DNA of 64,000 nucleotides from Azonexaceae bacterium (GTDB taxonomy: Bacteria; Pseudomonadota; Gammaproteobacteria; Burkholderiales; Rhodocyclaceae), in NCBI GenBank assembly GCA_009469675.1, contig SSSZ01000099.1, positions 43,796 through 107,795 of the forward strand. The letters are read 5' to 3'. The position numbers and the translations under genes are program-made. Of the stretch, positions 1-8,654 are shown in pieces; the first letter of the stretch is position 1, and each line of letters opens with the position of its first letter. A model generated the notes under the pieces. It had not been told where the DNA came from and made no database searches. It saw only the letters and a list, made by a program, of their open reading frames with translations.

Positions 1-140
1 AGCAGGTCGGCGAACTGGTGATGCGCGAATTGAAGAAACTCGACAAGGTGGCCTACATCCGCTTCGCCTCGGTGTACCGCAATTTCGAGGACGTGGATGC
101 CTTCTCCCGGGCCATCCGCGAAGTTTCCCCCAAAAAGTAG
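1..140 (+). CDS. nrdR: Transcriptional repressor NrdR, C-terminal fragment
   Basis: The window opens inside this gene; 45 codons and a TAG stop remain (frame begins at base 3). The tail contains the [10 protein letters not shown] segment typical of the end of the NrdR ATP-cone. NrdR is a zinc-ribbon/ATP-cone repressor of ribonucleotide reductase genes. The ribD start lies only 10 bp downstream, and nrdR-ribD is a common proteobacterial pairing. The N-terminal zinc ribbon is outside the window and cannot be checked. Confidence 0.9.
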   Translation, partial: QVGELVMRELKKLDKVAYIRFASVYRNFEDVDAFSRAIREVSPKK

Positions 141-150
141 CGGCGGGGGC

Positions 151-1239
151 GTGGCTTTTTCCGCCGCCGACCACGCCTTCATGGCCGCAGCCCTGCGCCT
201 GGCCGAACGGGGCTTGACCACCACCAGCCCCAACCCGCGGGTCGGCTGCGTCCTGGTCAAGGACGGCGCCGTGGTCGGCCAGGGCTGGCACGAGCGGGCC
301 GGCCTCCCCCATGCCGAACCCCTGGCGCTGCAGGCGGCCGGCGCCGCCGCCCGGGGCGCCACCGCCTACGTCACCCTGGAACCCTGCAGCCACCACGGCC
401 GCACCCCGCCCTGCGCCGACGCTCTGATCGCCGCCGGCGTCGTCCGCGTCGTCGCCGCCATGGCCGACCCCAACCCGCTGGTGGCCGGGCAGGGCTTCGA
501 CAAGCTGCGCCGGGCCGGGGTCGAGACGGCCTGCGGCCTGCTCGAAAACGAAGCGCGGGAACTCAATATCGGCTTCGTGTCCCGCATGACCCGGGGGCGG
601 CCCTGGGTGCGCCTCAAGGCGGCGGCCAGTCTGGACGGCAAGACGGCCCTCAACAACGGGGTCAGCCAGTGGATCACCGGCCCCGAGGCCCGCCGCGACG
701 GCCATCGTTGGCGGGCCCGCGCCTGCGCCATCCTGACCGGTATCGGCACGGTCCGCGACGACGATCCGCAACTCACCGTGCGCGAGGTCGAAACGACCCG
801 CCAGCCCCTGCGCGTGGTGGTGGACAGCAAGCTCGAAACGCCGCTTACCGCCCGCCTTCTCCAGGGCGGCAACGTCCTTGTGGCGGGGGCGGTGGACGAT
901 CGGGTCCGCATCGCCGCCCTGGGTGCCGCCGGCGCCGAAGTCTTCGTCCAGCCCAACGCCGGCGGCAAGGTGGACCTCGCTGCCCTGATGGCCGAACTGG
1001 CCCGGCGCGGCATCAACGAAGTGCACGCCGAGGCCGGCTGCAAGTTGAACGGCTCCCTGCTGCGGGAGGGTTTGGTCGATGAACTGCTGCTTTACCTGGC
1101 GCCCTGCCTGATCGGCGACGACGCCCAGGGCTTGTTCAACCTGGCGGCCCTGACCAGCCTCGCCGATCGGCGGCACCTGGCGATCCGCGACCTGCGCCAG
1201 ATCGGCGGCGACATCCGGGTGCTGGCCCGCCTGGGTTGA
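151..1239 (+). CDS. ribD: Bifunctional riboflavin deaminase/reductase RibD
   Basis: RibD carries out two successive steps of riboflavin synthesis: deamination of the pyrimidine and reduction of the ribosyl side chain. The N-terminal half (about 1-145) is a CDA-like deaminase with zinc ligands visible as His54 (HAE) and Cys79/Cys88 (PCSHHGRTPPC). The C-terminal half (about 150-360) is the dihydrofolate-reductase-like domain with LKAAASLDGK and GPEARRDGHRWRARA. I chose the GTG at 151, preceded by a GGCGGGGG ribosome site, because the family starts FSAADHAFM; an ATG at 181 is possible. The protein is 362 residues, a normal length. Expected to be co-transcribed with nrdR. Confidence 0.96.
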   Translation: MAFSAADHAFMAAALRLAERGLTTTSPNPRVGCVLVKDGAVVGQGWHERAGLPHAEPLALQAAGAAARGATAYVTLEPCSHHGRTPPCADALIAAGVVRVVAAMADPNPLVAGQGFDKLRRAGVETACGLLENEARELNIGFVSRMTRGRPWVRLKAAASLDGKTALNNGVSQWITGPEARRDGHRWRARACAILTGIGTVRDDDPQLTVREVETTRQPLRVVVDSKLETPLTARLLQGGNVLVAGAVDDRVRIAALGAAGAEVFVQPNAGGKVDLAALMAELARRGINEVHAEAGCKLNGSLLREGLVDELLLYLAPCLIGDDAQGLFNLAALTSLADRRHLAIRDLRQIGGDIRVLARLG

Positions 1240-1410
1240 GGCGGGAAAGTCGGATTGCTATGAACCCTTGCGGCACAGCGGCGCCGGGGGCGGAGAAAAC
1301 CGGATTGCGGCGTCAGTGATTCGTCCGATGCCGGGTGGGCCGGCCGCGGTGCCACGGGTTTCTTCGGATTTTCTCCGGGCCTCGGCGGAGCGCGTCGAGG
1401 CAGACCGGCA

Positions 1411-2199
1411 TTAGCCGCAGGTCCGGCCCGGGGCCGGGGCGGCGGCGACGGGGTGGGGGCCGCAGACGGCGCAGCCGGCGTCTTTCTTGAAGCGGACGCT
1501 GCGCCATTCCATTTCCAGGGCGTCGAGGAGGAGCAGCCGGCCGGTCAAGGCTTCGCCGATTCCCGCCACCACCTTCAGGGCCTCGGCCGCCTGCAGGGTG
1601 CCGATGATGCCGGTGATCGGCGCGAAGACGCCCATGACGGCACAGCGTACCTCCTCGACATCGTCCCCTTCGGGAAAGAGGCAGTGGTAGCAGGGCGAAT
1701 CGTCCCGCCGCAGGTCGTAGACGCTGATCTGCCCGTCAAAGCGGATGGCCGCCCCGGACACCAGAGGTTTGCGGTGGCGGACGCAGGCCCGGTTGATGGC
1801 GTGGCGGGTGGCGAAGTTGTCGCTGCAGTCGAGAACCACGTCGGCGGCGGCGACGAGGGCGTCAAGCCGGTCGCCGGCGAGGCGCTCGTTGATGGTTTCG
1901 ACCCGCACTTCAGGGTTGATCGCGGCGAGGGCGATCTTGCCCGATTCGGCCTTGGCTATGTCCACCCGCGCCTGGGTGTGGAGGATCTGGCGCTGCAGGT
2001 TGGTGAAATCGACGGTGTCGCCGTCCACCAGCGTCAGCCGTCCGATTCCCGCCGAGGCGAGGTAAAGGGCCGCCGGCGAACCCAGGCCGCCGGCCCCGAC
2101 AATCACGGCGTGGGCGCCGAGAATGCGCTCCTGGCCTTCGATGCCGAGGGCGTCGAGGAGGATGTGCCGGCTATAGCGGAGAAGCTGCTGGTCGTTCAA
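1411..2199 (-). CDS. moeB: HesA/MoeB/ThiF-family adenylyltransferase
   Basis: An E1-like enzyme that adenylates the C-terminal Gly-Gly of a sulfur carrier (MoaD or ThiS). Visible features: nucleotide-binding GAGGLG at 35-40, DNFATR at 127-132, the VRCAVMG cysteine (Cys186), and two structural zinc CxxC pairs (Cys170/173 and Cys243/246). There is no C-terminal rhodanese domain. The start is TTG at 2199, matching the family N-terminus NDQQLLRYSRHILL; an in-frame stop lies shortly upstream and I see no clear ribosome site. It is the last gene of the leftward envC-ctpA operon. MoeB and ThiF cannot be separated from the sequence alone; moeB is preferred by length and context. Confidence 0.88.
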   Translation of the reverse strand: MNDQQLLRYSRHILLDALGIEGQERILGAHAVIVGAGGLGSPAALYLASAGIGRLTLVDGDTVDFTNLQRQILHTQARVDIAKAESGKIALAAINPEVRVETINERLAGDRLDALVAAADVVLDCSDNFATRHAINRACVRHRKPLVSGAAIRFDGQISVYDLRRDDSPCYHCLFPEGDDVEEVRCAVMGVFAPITGIIGTLQAAEALKVVAGIGEALTGRLLLLDALEMEWRSVRFKKDAGCAVCGPHPVAAAPAPGRTCG

Positions 2200-2281
2200 G
2201 GTAGGGAGGCGGCGTGCGGAGGCGCGGGAGCCTTACGGGCGCGCCGAAGTGCCCGCCGCCGAAGGCCCGGTCGCCACGCGC

Positions 2282-2683
2282 TTATTTGTATTCCCGCCAC
2301 TCCGGCGGCGTATCGTCGTGGTCGCCGTGGGGATGGTGCTCCCAGGCCTGCCCGTAGGCCTCCTGGGACGAGCGCTTGAGGCGTTTTTCCGGGGCGCCCA
2401 GGTTGTGCAACTGGGTATCCTCGACGTAGTGGATGAGGGCGCGGGTGAGCTTGCTCATGAGCGTGTTGTCGAGGTGGTAGCCCTTGTCTTCCAGGTGGTG
2501 TTCGAGTTCCTCCAGGGTATGCCGGGTCAGCTCGTAGGTGACGCCGACCGCCCGCTTTTCGACCTTGGGGGCGACTTCGAGTTCGTCCAGGCGCTCGAGG
2601 TCGTCGGCGGCTTCCGGCACCTGGCCGGGGGGGAACTTGGCGAACAGGATTTCGCGGTTTTTCTTCAGATCCGGGTGGCCCAT
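2282..2683 (-). CDS. Conserved hypothetical protein in ctpA-moeB operon
   Basis: A 133-residue soluble protein with no signal peptide, membrane segment or recognisable domain. It is charged and His-rich near the C-terminus (AWEHHPHGDHDD). The ATG at 2683 has a strong AGGGGAGG ribosome site, and codon use matches the neighbours, so I take it as a real gene. It lies 19 bp after ctpA and 82 bp before moeB on the same strand. Function unknown. The middle (TYELTRHTLEELEHHLEDKG) looks helical. Confidence 0.75.
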   Translation of the reverse strand: MGHPDLKKNREILFAKFPPGQVPEAADDLERLDELEVAPKVEKRAVGVTYELTRHTLEELEHHLEDKGYHLDNTLMSKLTRALIHYVEDTQLHNLGAPEKRLKRSSQEAYGQAWEHHPHGDHDDTPPEWREYK

Positions 2684-2702
2684 TTTTCCTCCCCTGGGAA
2701 CG

Positions 2703-4136
2703 CTACTGGGTCTTATTCTGCATGATCTGCAGACCCTTGAGAAGATTGAGCGCCTGGGCGAACTGGTAGTCGTTCTTGCCGGCGTATTCGATGCGCTGGG
2801 GCTGGTCCTCGTCGGCCTCGTCCTTCTTTTCGCCGTCCTTGCCCTTGCCCGGCTTGGCCGGGGTCTTGGCGTGGGGTTTGGCCTCGGGCTTGGGTGCTTC
2901 TTTGCCTGCTTCGCCATCCTTGTCGTTGGTCAGGTGGCGTTCCAGGTCGGCCTCCCGCAGGCGACCGGCGTTGGCCGGGCTGCCGTTGGCGGTCTCCTCG
3001 ACGAGAATGTCGGGGACGATGCCCTTGGCCTGGATCGAGCGGCCGCTCGGCGTGTAGTAGCGGGCCGTGGTGAGCTTGATGGCGGTATTGCCCGGGAGCG
3101 GCAGGACGGTCTGGACCGAACCCTTGCCGAAGGTCTGGGTGCCCATGATGACGGCGCGCTTGTGGTCCTGCAGCGCCCCGGCAACGATCTCCGAGGCCGA
3201 GGCCGAGCCGCTATTGACCAGCACCACCATCGGCACCTGCTTGATTTCGGCGGGCAGCGCCTTGAGGTAGTCGTCCTTGCTGCCCCGCAGGTAGTCCGAG
3301 GGGCGGGCGAGGAATTCCTGCTTGGCATCCTCGGTGCGGCCGTCGGTCGACACCACCTTGGCGTTGGCCGGGAGGAAGGCCGCCGAGACGCCCACGGCGC
3401 CGTTGAGCAGGCCGCCCGGATCGTTGCGCAGATCGAGGACGAGGCCCTTGAGGCTGCCGCCCTTGGTCAGGTCGCCCAGGTGCTTGACCAGGTTGGCGCC
3501 GGTGTTTTCCTGGAACTGGGTGATGCGCACCCAGCCGAACCCCGGTTCGACGAGCTTGGACTTGACGCTCTGGACCTTGATGACTTCGCGGATCAGGGTG
3601 ACCTCGATGGGCTTGGTTTCGCCCTTGCGGATGATCGAAAGCTTGATCGGGGTCTTGGGTTTGCCGCGCATTTTCTTGACGGCGTCGTTGAGGGTCAGGC
3701 CCTTGACCGGCGTGTCGTCGAGCTTGAAGATCAGGTCGCCGGCCTTGAGTCCGGCGCGGTAGGCGGGGGTGTCCTCGATGGGGGAAACGACCTTGACGAG
3801 GCCGTCTTCCATGCCGACCTCGATGCCCAGGCCACCGAATTCGCCCTGGGTGCCGACCTGCAGATCCTTGAAGGCGTCGGCGTCGAGGTAGGCTGAGTGG
3901 GGGTCGAGGTTGGAAAGGAGGCCGGAGATCGCGTTGGCGATCATCTTCTTGTCCTCGACCGGTTCGACGTAACCCTGCTTCACCGCATTGTAGACTTCGG
4001 CGAAGGTGCGCAGCTCCTCGATGGGCAGACCGGGCTTGCCGGCTTCCTTGTCGGCCAGGGCCGGAATATGCAGGCTGATAAGGGCACCGGCGACGAAGCC
4101 GCCGAGCGTCAGGCTGATGGTCTTGATTTTGCTCAT
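2703..4136 (-). CDS. ctpA: S41 carboxy-terminal processing protease (CtpA/Prc)
   Basis: A periplasmic serine protease that trims C-termini of exported proteins, including cell-wall hydrolases. It has an N-terminal signal/anchor (1-28), a PDZ domain (about 95-180, EFGGLGIEVG onward), and the catalytic Ser-Lys dyad in GSASASE (about 310-316) and FGKGSVQT (Lys338). A Lys/Pro/Glu-rich low-complexity tail (about 405-450) precedes a short conserved end. Length is 477 residues. The start is the ATG at 4136, overlapping the envC stop as ATGA, so the two genes are translationally coupled. This fits control of wall cleavage by the EnvC/amidase system (inference). Confidence 0.95.
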   Translation of the reverse strand: MSKIKTISLTLGGFVAGALISLHIPALADKEAGKPGLPIEELRTFAEVYNAVKQGYVEPVEDKKMIANAISGLLSNLDPHSAYLDADAFKDLQVGTQGEFGGLGIEVGMEDGLVKVVSPIEDTPAYRAGLKAGDLIFKLDDTPVKGLTLNDAVKKMRGKPKTPIKLSIIRKGETKPIEVTLIREVIKVQSVKSKLVEPGFGWVRITQFQENTGANLVKHLGDLTKGGSLKGLVLDLRNDPGGLLNGAVGVSAAFLPANAKVVSTDGRTEDAKQEFLARPSDYLRGSKDDYLKALPAEIKQVPMVVLVNSGSASASEIVAGALQDHKRAVIMGTQTFGKGSVQTVLPLPGNTAIKLTTARYYTPSGRSIQAKGIVPDILVEETANGSPANAGRLREADLERHLTNDKDGEAGKEAPKPEAKPHAKTPAKPGKGKDGEKKDEADEDQPQRIEYAGKNDYQFAQALNLLKGLQIMQNKTQ

Positions 4137-5473
4137 TTCAAACTGGCCCATTTCAAGGGATCGAGGGGTTGCCCCTGGTGACGGAGTTCGAAGTATAAAC
4201 CGGATTCCGGATTGCCCCCGCTGTTGCCCACGGTGGCTACCGTTTCTCCGCCCTTTACCGCGTCGCCCACCTGTTTCAACAGCGAATCGTTGTTGCCGTA
4301 GATGGTGAGGTAGGAATCGCCGTGGTCGACGATGAGCAGATTGCCGAAGCCCCGCATCCATTCGGCGAAGACCACGCGGCCGCCGGCCACCGCCTTGACC
4401 TCGCTGCCGCTGCCGGCCTTGATGAAGAGGCCTTTCCAGATGCCGCCGCCTTCGCGGGGGGCGCCGAAGCGCCCGGCCAGGGCGCCCCGTACCGGCAGGC
4501 GCAGGTTGCCCTTGTGACGGGCGAAAGCGCCGCTGGTCGCCACCGGTTCGTGGTGGTTTTCGATTTCCCGAGGGCGGGCGGCGGGTTCGCCCGCCCCCTC
4601 GCGCTCCCGGGGTGGCGGTGCGACCCGCGCCGTGCGGGCCTGGGCCGCCTTCGCCTCCTGGGCCGCCTTGGCGGCTCGGGCGGCGAGAAGCTTGGACAGG
4701 CGGTCGATCAGTTGCGACAGGCGCTTTTCATTGTGCTGCAGGCTGCCGATTTCCCGCCGCTGCTTGTTGACCCGGTCCGAAACCTGGGCCAGCACCGCCT
4801 TGCGCTCTTCGCGCTGCTGCTGCAATTCGGCGTGCTGCGCTTGCTGTTCGCCCTCGACCTCGGCCAGTTCCTCGGCCCGGGACTTGGCGTCGGCGGCCAG
4901 GGTCTTCTTGCGCTCCAGGGTGGCGTTGATCTCCCCCAGCAACTCGGCCCGGCTGCGGGCGATGGCGGCGAGGTAGTGGAGGTCGCGGGCCGTCTGGTTG
5001 GGGTCGTCGCCGTTCAGCACCAGTTGCAGCGAATCCGGGTTGCCCCGCAGGTATTGGCGGTAAAGGAGCTTCTCCAACTGGCTTTGCTGCTGGCCGAGGG
5101 TGGTTTCGAGCTCCTGCGACTGGCGGGCCAGGTCGCGCAGGCGGGCCTGCAGTTCGTTGCGCTGGCTGGTCAGGCGGTGCAGGCTGCGTTGCAGGTTGGA
5201 GATGTGGCGTTCCGATTCGCGCAGCCGGTCGGCGGCGTCGGCCCGGTCTTCCTCGCTGCTGGCCAGTTCCTTGCGCAGGGATTCGATGCGCCCGCGCAAT
5301 TCTTTGAGGTCGGCTTCCTTGTCGGCGATTTCCGGGGCGGCGGCGGCCTCGGCCGGACGCGGTGGGGCGGCCGGGCGGTGCGGCCGGGCAGCCCCGGCGG
5401 GGGCCGCCGCCAGGCTTGCCGCCAGCAGGAAGGCCGCGACGGACAGCGTGGCGGAGCGGGGCGGCCGGGTCAT
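4133..5473 (-). CDS. envC: Murein hydrolase activator EnvC-type, M23/LytM family
   Basis: A 446-residue exported protein with a signal peptide (about 1-28), a long coiled coil (about 50-275) and a C-terminal LytM fold (about 320-446). The metal-site HxxxD of active M23 peptidases is replaced: the segment reads IWKGLFIKAG, so the first ligands are absent, as in E. coli EnvC, which activates amidases rather than cutting peptidoglycan. The last motif FELRHQG remains. It is first in the leftward operon with ctpA, and starts divergently from the arsR-type gene. An activator role in septal splitting is inferred from the degenerate site and coiled coil. Confidence 0.92.
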   Translation of the reverse strand: MTRPPRSATLSVAAFLLAASLAAAPAGAARPHRPAAPPRPAEAAAAPEIADKEADLKELRGRIESLRKELASSEEDRADAADRLRESERHISNLQRSLHRLTSQRNELQARLRDLARQSQELETTLGQQQSQLEKLLYRQYLRGNPDSLQLVLNGDDPNQTARDLHYLAAIARSRAELLGEINATLERKKTLAADAKSRAEELAEVEGEQQAQHAELQQQREERKAVLAQVSDRVNKQRREIGSLQHNEKRLSQLIDRLSKLLAARAAKAAQEAKAAQARTARVAPPPREREGAGEPAARPREIENHHEPVATSGAFARHKGNLRLPVRGALAGRFGAPREGGGIWKGLFIKAGSGSEVKAVAGGRVVFAEWMRGFGNLLIVDHGDSYLTIYGNNDSLLKQVGDAVKGGETVATVGNSGGNPESGLYFELRHQGQPLDPLKWASLK

Positions 5474-5513
5474 GCTCCCCGGCCCGGTGACCGGTACGAA
5501 GTCAATTAAAGGT

Positions 5514-5542
5514 CTGCCAAAACTAATCCTCTATTTTATAAT
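5514..5542 (+). promoter_or_regulatory. Sigma-70 promoter of the arsR-type operon
   Basis: A perfect TATAAT at 5537-5542 lies 17 bp after CTGCCA (5514-5519, 4 of 6 matches to TTGACA), about 30 bp before the GTG at 5572. It stands in the 98-bp divergent gap with envC, locally AT-rich. Positions read directly; activity inferred. Confidence 0.7.
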
Positions 5543-5571
5543 GATCCATTCATCCGTAACGAGGGTTTCCC

Positions 5572-5892
5572 GTGGATAAGCCGGCCTTCAACCTCATCGA
5601 GAAGCAGGAGCACATCGAAACCGCAGCCCGTGCGCTGAAGGCGATCGCCCATCCCCTGCGGCTCAAGATCCTTTGCGTCGTCGGCGACCAGGAAGCCTGC
5701 GTCCAGGAAATCGTCGATGCGGTGGGGACTTCCCAGAGCAACATCTCCCAGCACCTGGCCATCCTGCGGGAAAAAGGCGTCCTGCTTACCCGCAAGGACG
5801 CCAACCGGGTCTACTACCGCGTCGGCGACGCCCGCACCCTGCAGCTCATCGGCATGATGCGCGAGGTCTTCTGCGGCGTCCCGGCCAACTGA
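5572..5892 (+). CDS. ArsR-family winged-helix transcriptional regulator
   Basis: A 106-residue regulator with the ArsR fold: HPLRLKILCVVG helix (about 27-38), then recognition region TSQSNISQHLAILREKGVL (about 51-69) and a wing RVYYRVGD. It starts at GTG 5572. No classic ELCVCD metal site is present; the equivalent segment is DQEACVQEIVD, so one cysteine (Cys43) could sense thiol or redox state. It heads a run with a membrane rhodanese and a glutaredoxin, suggesting sulfur or redox-responsive control, perhaps of its own operon (inference). Confidence 0.88.
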   Translation: MDKPAFNLIEKQEHIETAARALKAIAHPLRLKILCVVGDQEACVQEIVDAVGTSQSNISQHLAILREKGVLLTRKDANRVYYRVGDARTLQLIGMMREVFCGVPAN

Positions 5893-5900
5893 ATCGAACC

Positions 5901-6320
5901 ATGGAATTCATCAACCAAAACATCCTGCTCGTCGCCGTCGTCGTCACCAGCGGCCTCGGTCTACTCTGGCCCATGCTCGTCAAGGGCGGCGGCGCTGCCG
6001 TCAATCCCAGCCAGGCGACGCTCCTCATCAATCGCGAAGACGCCCACGTGGTCGATGTCCGCGAGGTGGGCGAATTCGCCGCCGGCCACCTGCCCGAAGC
6101 CCGCAACATTCCCGTCGCCAAGCTCGCCGACCGGGTGAGCGAAATCGAAAAATACAAGGACAAGCCGCTGATCGTCTGCTGCGCCTCGGGGGTGCGCTCG
6201 TCCAAGGCCTGCGGCGAATTGAAGAAACTCGGCTTCAACCGGCTCTACACCCTGGCCGGCGGCGTCGATGCCTGGCTCCAGGCCGGCCTGCCCCTCAAGA
6301 AGGGAAGCCGCGTCAAATGA
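5901..6320 (+). CDS. Membrane-anchored rhodanese-like sulfurtransferase
   Basis: A 139-residue protein with an N-terminal membrane segment (about 8-27) and a single rhodanese domain (about 38-132). The active-site loop is visible as CCASGVRSS with Cys94 as catalytic residue and DVREVGEFAAGHLPEA (52-67) as the family signature. This family resembles YibN of E. coli, which is also encoded beside grxC and secB. The gene starts 9 bp after the arsR-type stop and overlaps grxC by ATGA, so it is co-translated with it. The sulfur acceptor is unknown. Confidence 0.93.
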   Translation: MEFINQNILLVAVVVTSGLGLLWPMLVKGGGAAVNPSQATLLINREDAHVVDVREVGEFAAGHLPEARNIPVAKLADRVSEIEKYKDKPLIVCCASGVRSSKACGELKKLGFNRLYTLAGGVDAWLQAGLPLKKGSRVK

Positions 6321-6589
6321 CGGCCCGCCGCGTCCTCATGTATACCACGGCGGTCTGCCCCTACTGCGTGCGCGCCAAGCAACTGCTCTCGGCCCGGGGC
6401 GTCAGCCAGATCGAGGAGGTGCGCGTCGACCTCGATCCCGCCCAGCGCGAGGCCATGATGGAAAAGACCAAGCGCCGCACCGTGCCGCAAATCTATATCG
6501 GCGACACCCATGTCGGCGGCTGCGACGAACTTGTCGCCCTCGACGCGGCCGGCAAGCTCATCCCGCTCCTGGCCGGCGAAACCGCCTGA
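6317..6589 (+). CDS. grxC: Glutaredoxin 3
   Basis: A 90-residue glutathione-dependent disulfide oxidoreductase with the dithiol active site CPYC (Cys14-Cys17), the cis-proline segment TVPQIYIG and the glutathione-binding GGCDEL. Its ATG overlaps the rhodanese stop. The rhodanese-grxC-secB-gpsA order matches the yibN-grxC-secB-gpsA block of enterobacteria, supporting the names. Confidence 0.97.
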   Translation: MTARRVLMYTTAVCPYCVRAKQLLSARGVSQIEEVRVDLDPAQREAMMEKTKRRTVPQIYIGDTHVGGCDELVALDAAGKLIPLLAGETA

Positions 6590-6616
6590 ATCGACTACTC
6601 AACCTGAAAGAAGACA

Positions 6617-7075
6617 ATGGATCAGAATCAGCAACCGGTGTTCAGCATCGAAAAACTCTACGTCAAGGATCTCTCCGTCGAAGTGCCGAACGCGCCGCAA
6701 ATCTACCTCGAGCGCGAGGCGCCCAATGTCGAAGTCCAGCTCAACACCCAGGGCACCGGCATCGGCGACGGCGTTTTCGAAGTGATCCTCACCGTCACCG
6801 TCACCGCCAAGCTCGAAGACAAGACCGTCTTCCTGGTCGAGGTGGGCCAGGGCGGCATCTTCCGCATCCAGAACGTGCCCGACGACCAGATGGAACCCCT
6901 GGTCGCCATCGCCTGCCCCAACATCCTCTTCCCCTACGCCCGCGAAGTCGTCGCCGACGCCGTCACCCGCGCCGGCTTCTCGCCCATCGTCCTGCAGCCG
7001 GTCAATTTCGAAGCCATGTACATGTCCCGCCTGCAGCAGGAACAGCAGGCTCCGGCTGAAGTGCCCATCCAGTAA
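6617..7075 (+). CDS. secB: Protein-export chaperone SecB
   Basis: SecB is a cytosolic tetrameric chaperone that keeps preproteins unfolded and hands them to SecA. The 152-residue protein shows the family's YVKDLSVEVPNAP start, the acidic C-terminal SecA contact region and the CPNILFPYAREVVAD signature (about 99-113). It starts at ATG 6617, 27 bp after grxC. The C-terminal tail QQEQQAPAEVPIQ is a usual low-complexity end. Confidence 0.98.
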   Translation: MDQNQQPVFSIEKLYVKDLSVEVPNAPQIYLEREAPNVEVQLNTQGTGIGDGVFEVILTVTVTAKLEDKTVFLVEVGQGGIFRIQNVPDDQMEPLVAIACPNILFPYAREVVADAVTRAGFSPIVLQPVNFEAMYMSRLQQEQQAPAEVPIQ

Positions 7076-7082
7076 GGCCGCC

Positions 7083-7517
7083 GTGCGCCGCTTCGCCTTC
7101 GCTCTTGTGGCCGCCTGGGCCTTGCCCGCCCAGGCCCTCGACTACCGCTCGGTGGAGGCGCCGGTCGCCGTGATGTACGACTCGCCCTCGCAAAAGGGCA
7201 AGAAGCTGTATCTCCTGAAGCAATACGCGCCGGTCGAGGTGGTCGTCCGCCTCGACGGCTGGACCAAGGTCCGCGACGCCGAAGGCAGCCTCGCCTGGGT
7301 CGAGAACAAGACCCTGGGCGAGCGCCGGACGGTGGTCGTCACCGCCGCCCGGGCCGACGTGCGCCAGGCCGACAAGGCCGATGCGCCGCTGGCCTTCGAG
7401 GCCGACAAGTGGGTCGCCCTCGACTACCTGGAGGCCGCCGCCCCCGGCTGGGTCAAGGTGCGCCACAAGGATGGCGCCACCGGCTTCGTGCGCGCCACCC
7501 AGATCTGGGGCCTATGA
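7083..7517 (+). CDS. Exported SH3-domain protein
   Basis: A 144-residue protein with a signal peptide (about 1-19, ending AQALD) and two SH3-like repeats, about 20-75 and 85-144, with the bacterial SH3 pattern (VAVMYDSPSQKGKKLYLL and GWVKVRHKDGATGFV). Such domains often bind wall peptides or act in envelope protein contacts. It starts at GTG 7083, 7 bp after secB, and its stop overlaps the gpsA start (ATGA), so it belongs to the operon. Exact role unknown. Confidence 0.85.
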   Translation: MRRFAFALVAAWALPAQALDYRSVEAPVAVMYDSPSQKGKKLYLLKQYAPVEVVVRLDGWTKVRDAEGSLAWVENKTLGERRTVVVTAARADVRQADKADAPLAFEADKWVALDYLEAAAPGWVKVRHKDGATGFVRATQIWGL

Positions 7518-8503
7518 ACGTCACCGTCCTCGCCGCCGGCGCCTGGGGTACCGCGCTGGCCATCGCCTTTGCCGGCAACCACCGGGTCACCCTGTGGTCG
7601 CGGGAGGCCGACGTGGCCGCCGAAATCCTCGCCGAGCGCGAGAATCGGCGCTTCCTGCCGGGCTATCGCCTGCCCCCCGGCGTCGCCGTCACCACCGACC
7701 TGGCGGCGGCCGTCCAGGACGCCGAACTTCTGGTGGTCGCCACCCCCATCGCCGGCCTGCGCCCCACCGCCGAAGCCCTCAAGGCCCTGGGCAACGCCGT
7801 GCCGCTGGTCTGGGTGTGCAAGGGTTTTGAAGCCGGCAGCGGCCGCCTGCCCCACCAGGTGGTGGCCGAGGTGCTGGGGGAGGGTTTCGTCTGCGGCGTC
7901 CTTTCCGGCCCCAGCTTCGCCGAGGAGGTGGCCGGCGCCCAGCCGACCGCCGTCGCTCTCGCCGCCACCGACGGCGAATTCGCCCGCCGCATGGCGCGGG
8001 AGCTTCACACCACCCGCCTGCGCATCTACGCCAACGACGACCTGATCGGCGTCGAGGTCGGCGGAGCCGTCAAGAACGTGCTCGCCATCGCCACCGGCGT
8101 CTGCGACGGCCTGGGCCTTGGGCTCAACTCCCGGGCCGCCCTGATGACCCGCGGCCTGGCCGAGATCGCCCGCCTCGGGCTGGCCCTCGGCGCCCGCCGC
8201 GACACCTTCATGGGCCTGGCCGGCATGGGCGACCTCATCCTCACCTGCACCGGCGACCTCTCCCGCAACCGCCGGGTCGGCCTCGGGCTGGCCCAGGGCA
8301 AAACCCTGCCCCAGATCCTCGACGAACTCGGCCACGTCGCCGAAGGCGTCTATACCGCCCGGGAGGTGGCGCGGCTGGCCACCCGGCTGGGCATCGAAAT
8401 GCCCATCTCGACGGCGGTGGCGGCGGTTCTCGACGGCCGCATCTCAGCCGGCCAGGCCGTCGAGCAGTTGATGGCCCGCGACCCCAAGGAAGAAGTCGCC
8501 TAG
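7514..8503 (+). CDS. gpsA: NAD(P)-dependent glycerol-3-phosphate dehydrogenase
   Basis: GpsA reduces dihydroxyacetone phosphate to sn-glycerol 3-phosphate for phospholipid synthesis. The 329-residue protein has the Rossmann start VLAAGAWGTALA (5-16), the VGGAVKNVLAIA substrate region with the catalytic lysine and the LGARRDTFMGLAGMGDLILT signature. The ATG at 7514 overlaps the preceding stop. The first glycine of the usual GAGAWG reads AAGAWG, a mild variation. Confidence 0.97.
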   Translation: MNVTVLAAGAWGTALAIAFAGNHRVTLWSREADVAAEILAERENRRFLPGYRLPPGVAVTTDLAAAVQDAELLVVATPIAGLRPTAEALKALGNAVPLVWVCKGFEAGSGRLPHQVVAEVLGEGFVCGVLSGPSFAEEVAGAQPTAVALAATDGEFARRMARELHTTRLRIYANDDLIGVEVGGAVKNVLAIATGVCDGLGLGLNSRAALMTRGLAEIARLGLALGARRDTFMGLAGMGDLILTCTGDLSRNRRVGLGLAQGKTLPQILDELGHVAEGVYTAREVARLATRLGIEMPISTAVAAVLDGRISAGQAVEQLMARDPKEEVA

Positions 8504-8654
8504 AACCGGGGGCGGGTGCCCCGGGGCGCCGTAGGGCTGCTCCGCCGGAGCTTCCCGGGGCGCCGGGAAGGCCGGTGACACCCGCGGCAGCGCCGGGGCG
8601 CGACGAACATCCGGCTTCGCCGTCGGCGCAACCGTCGTTCCGCCCCAATCCCGC

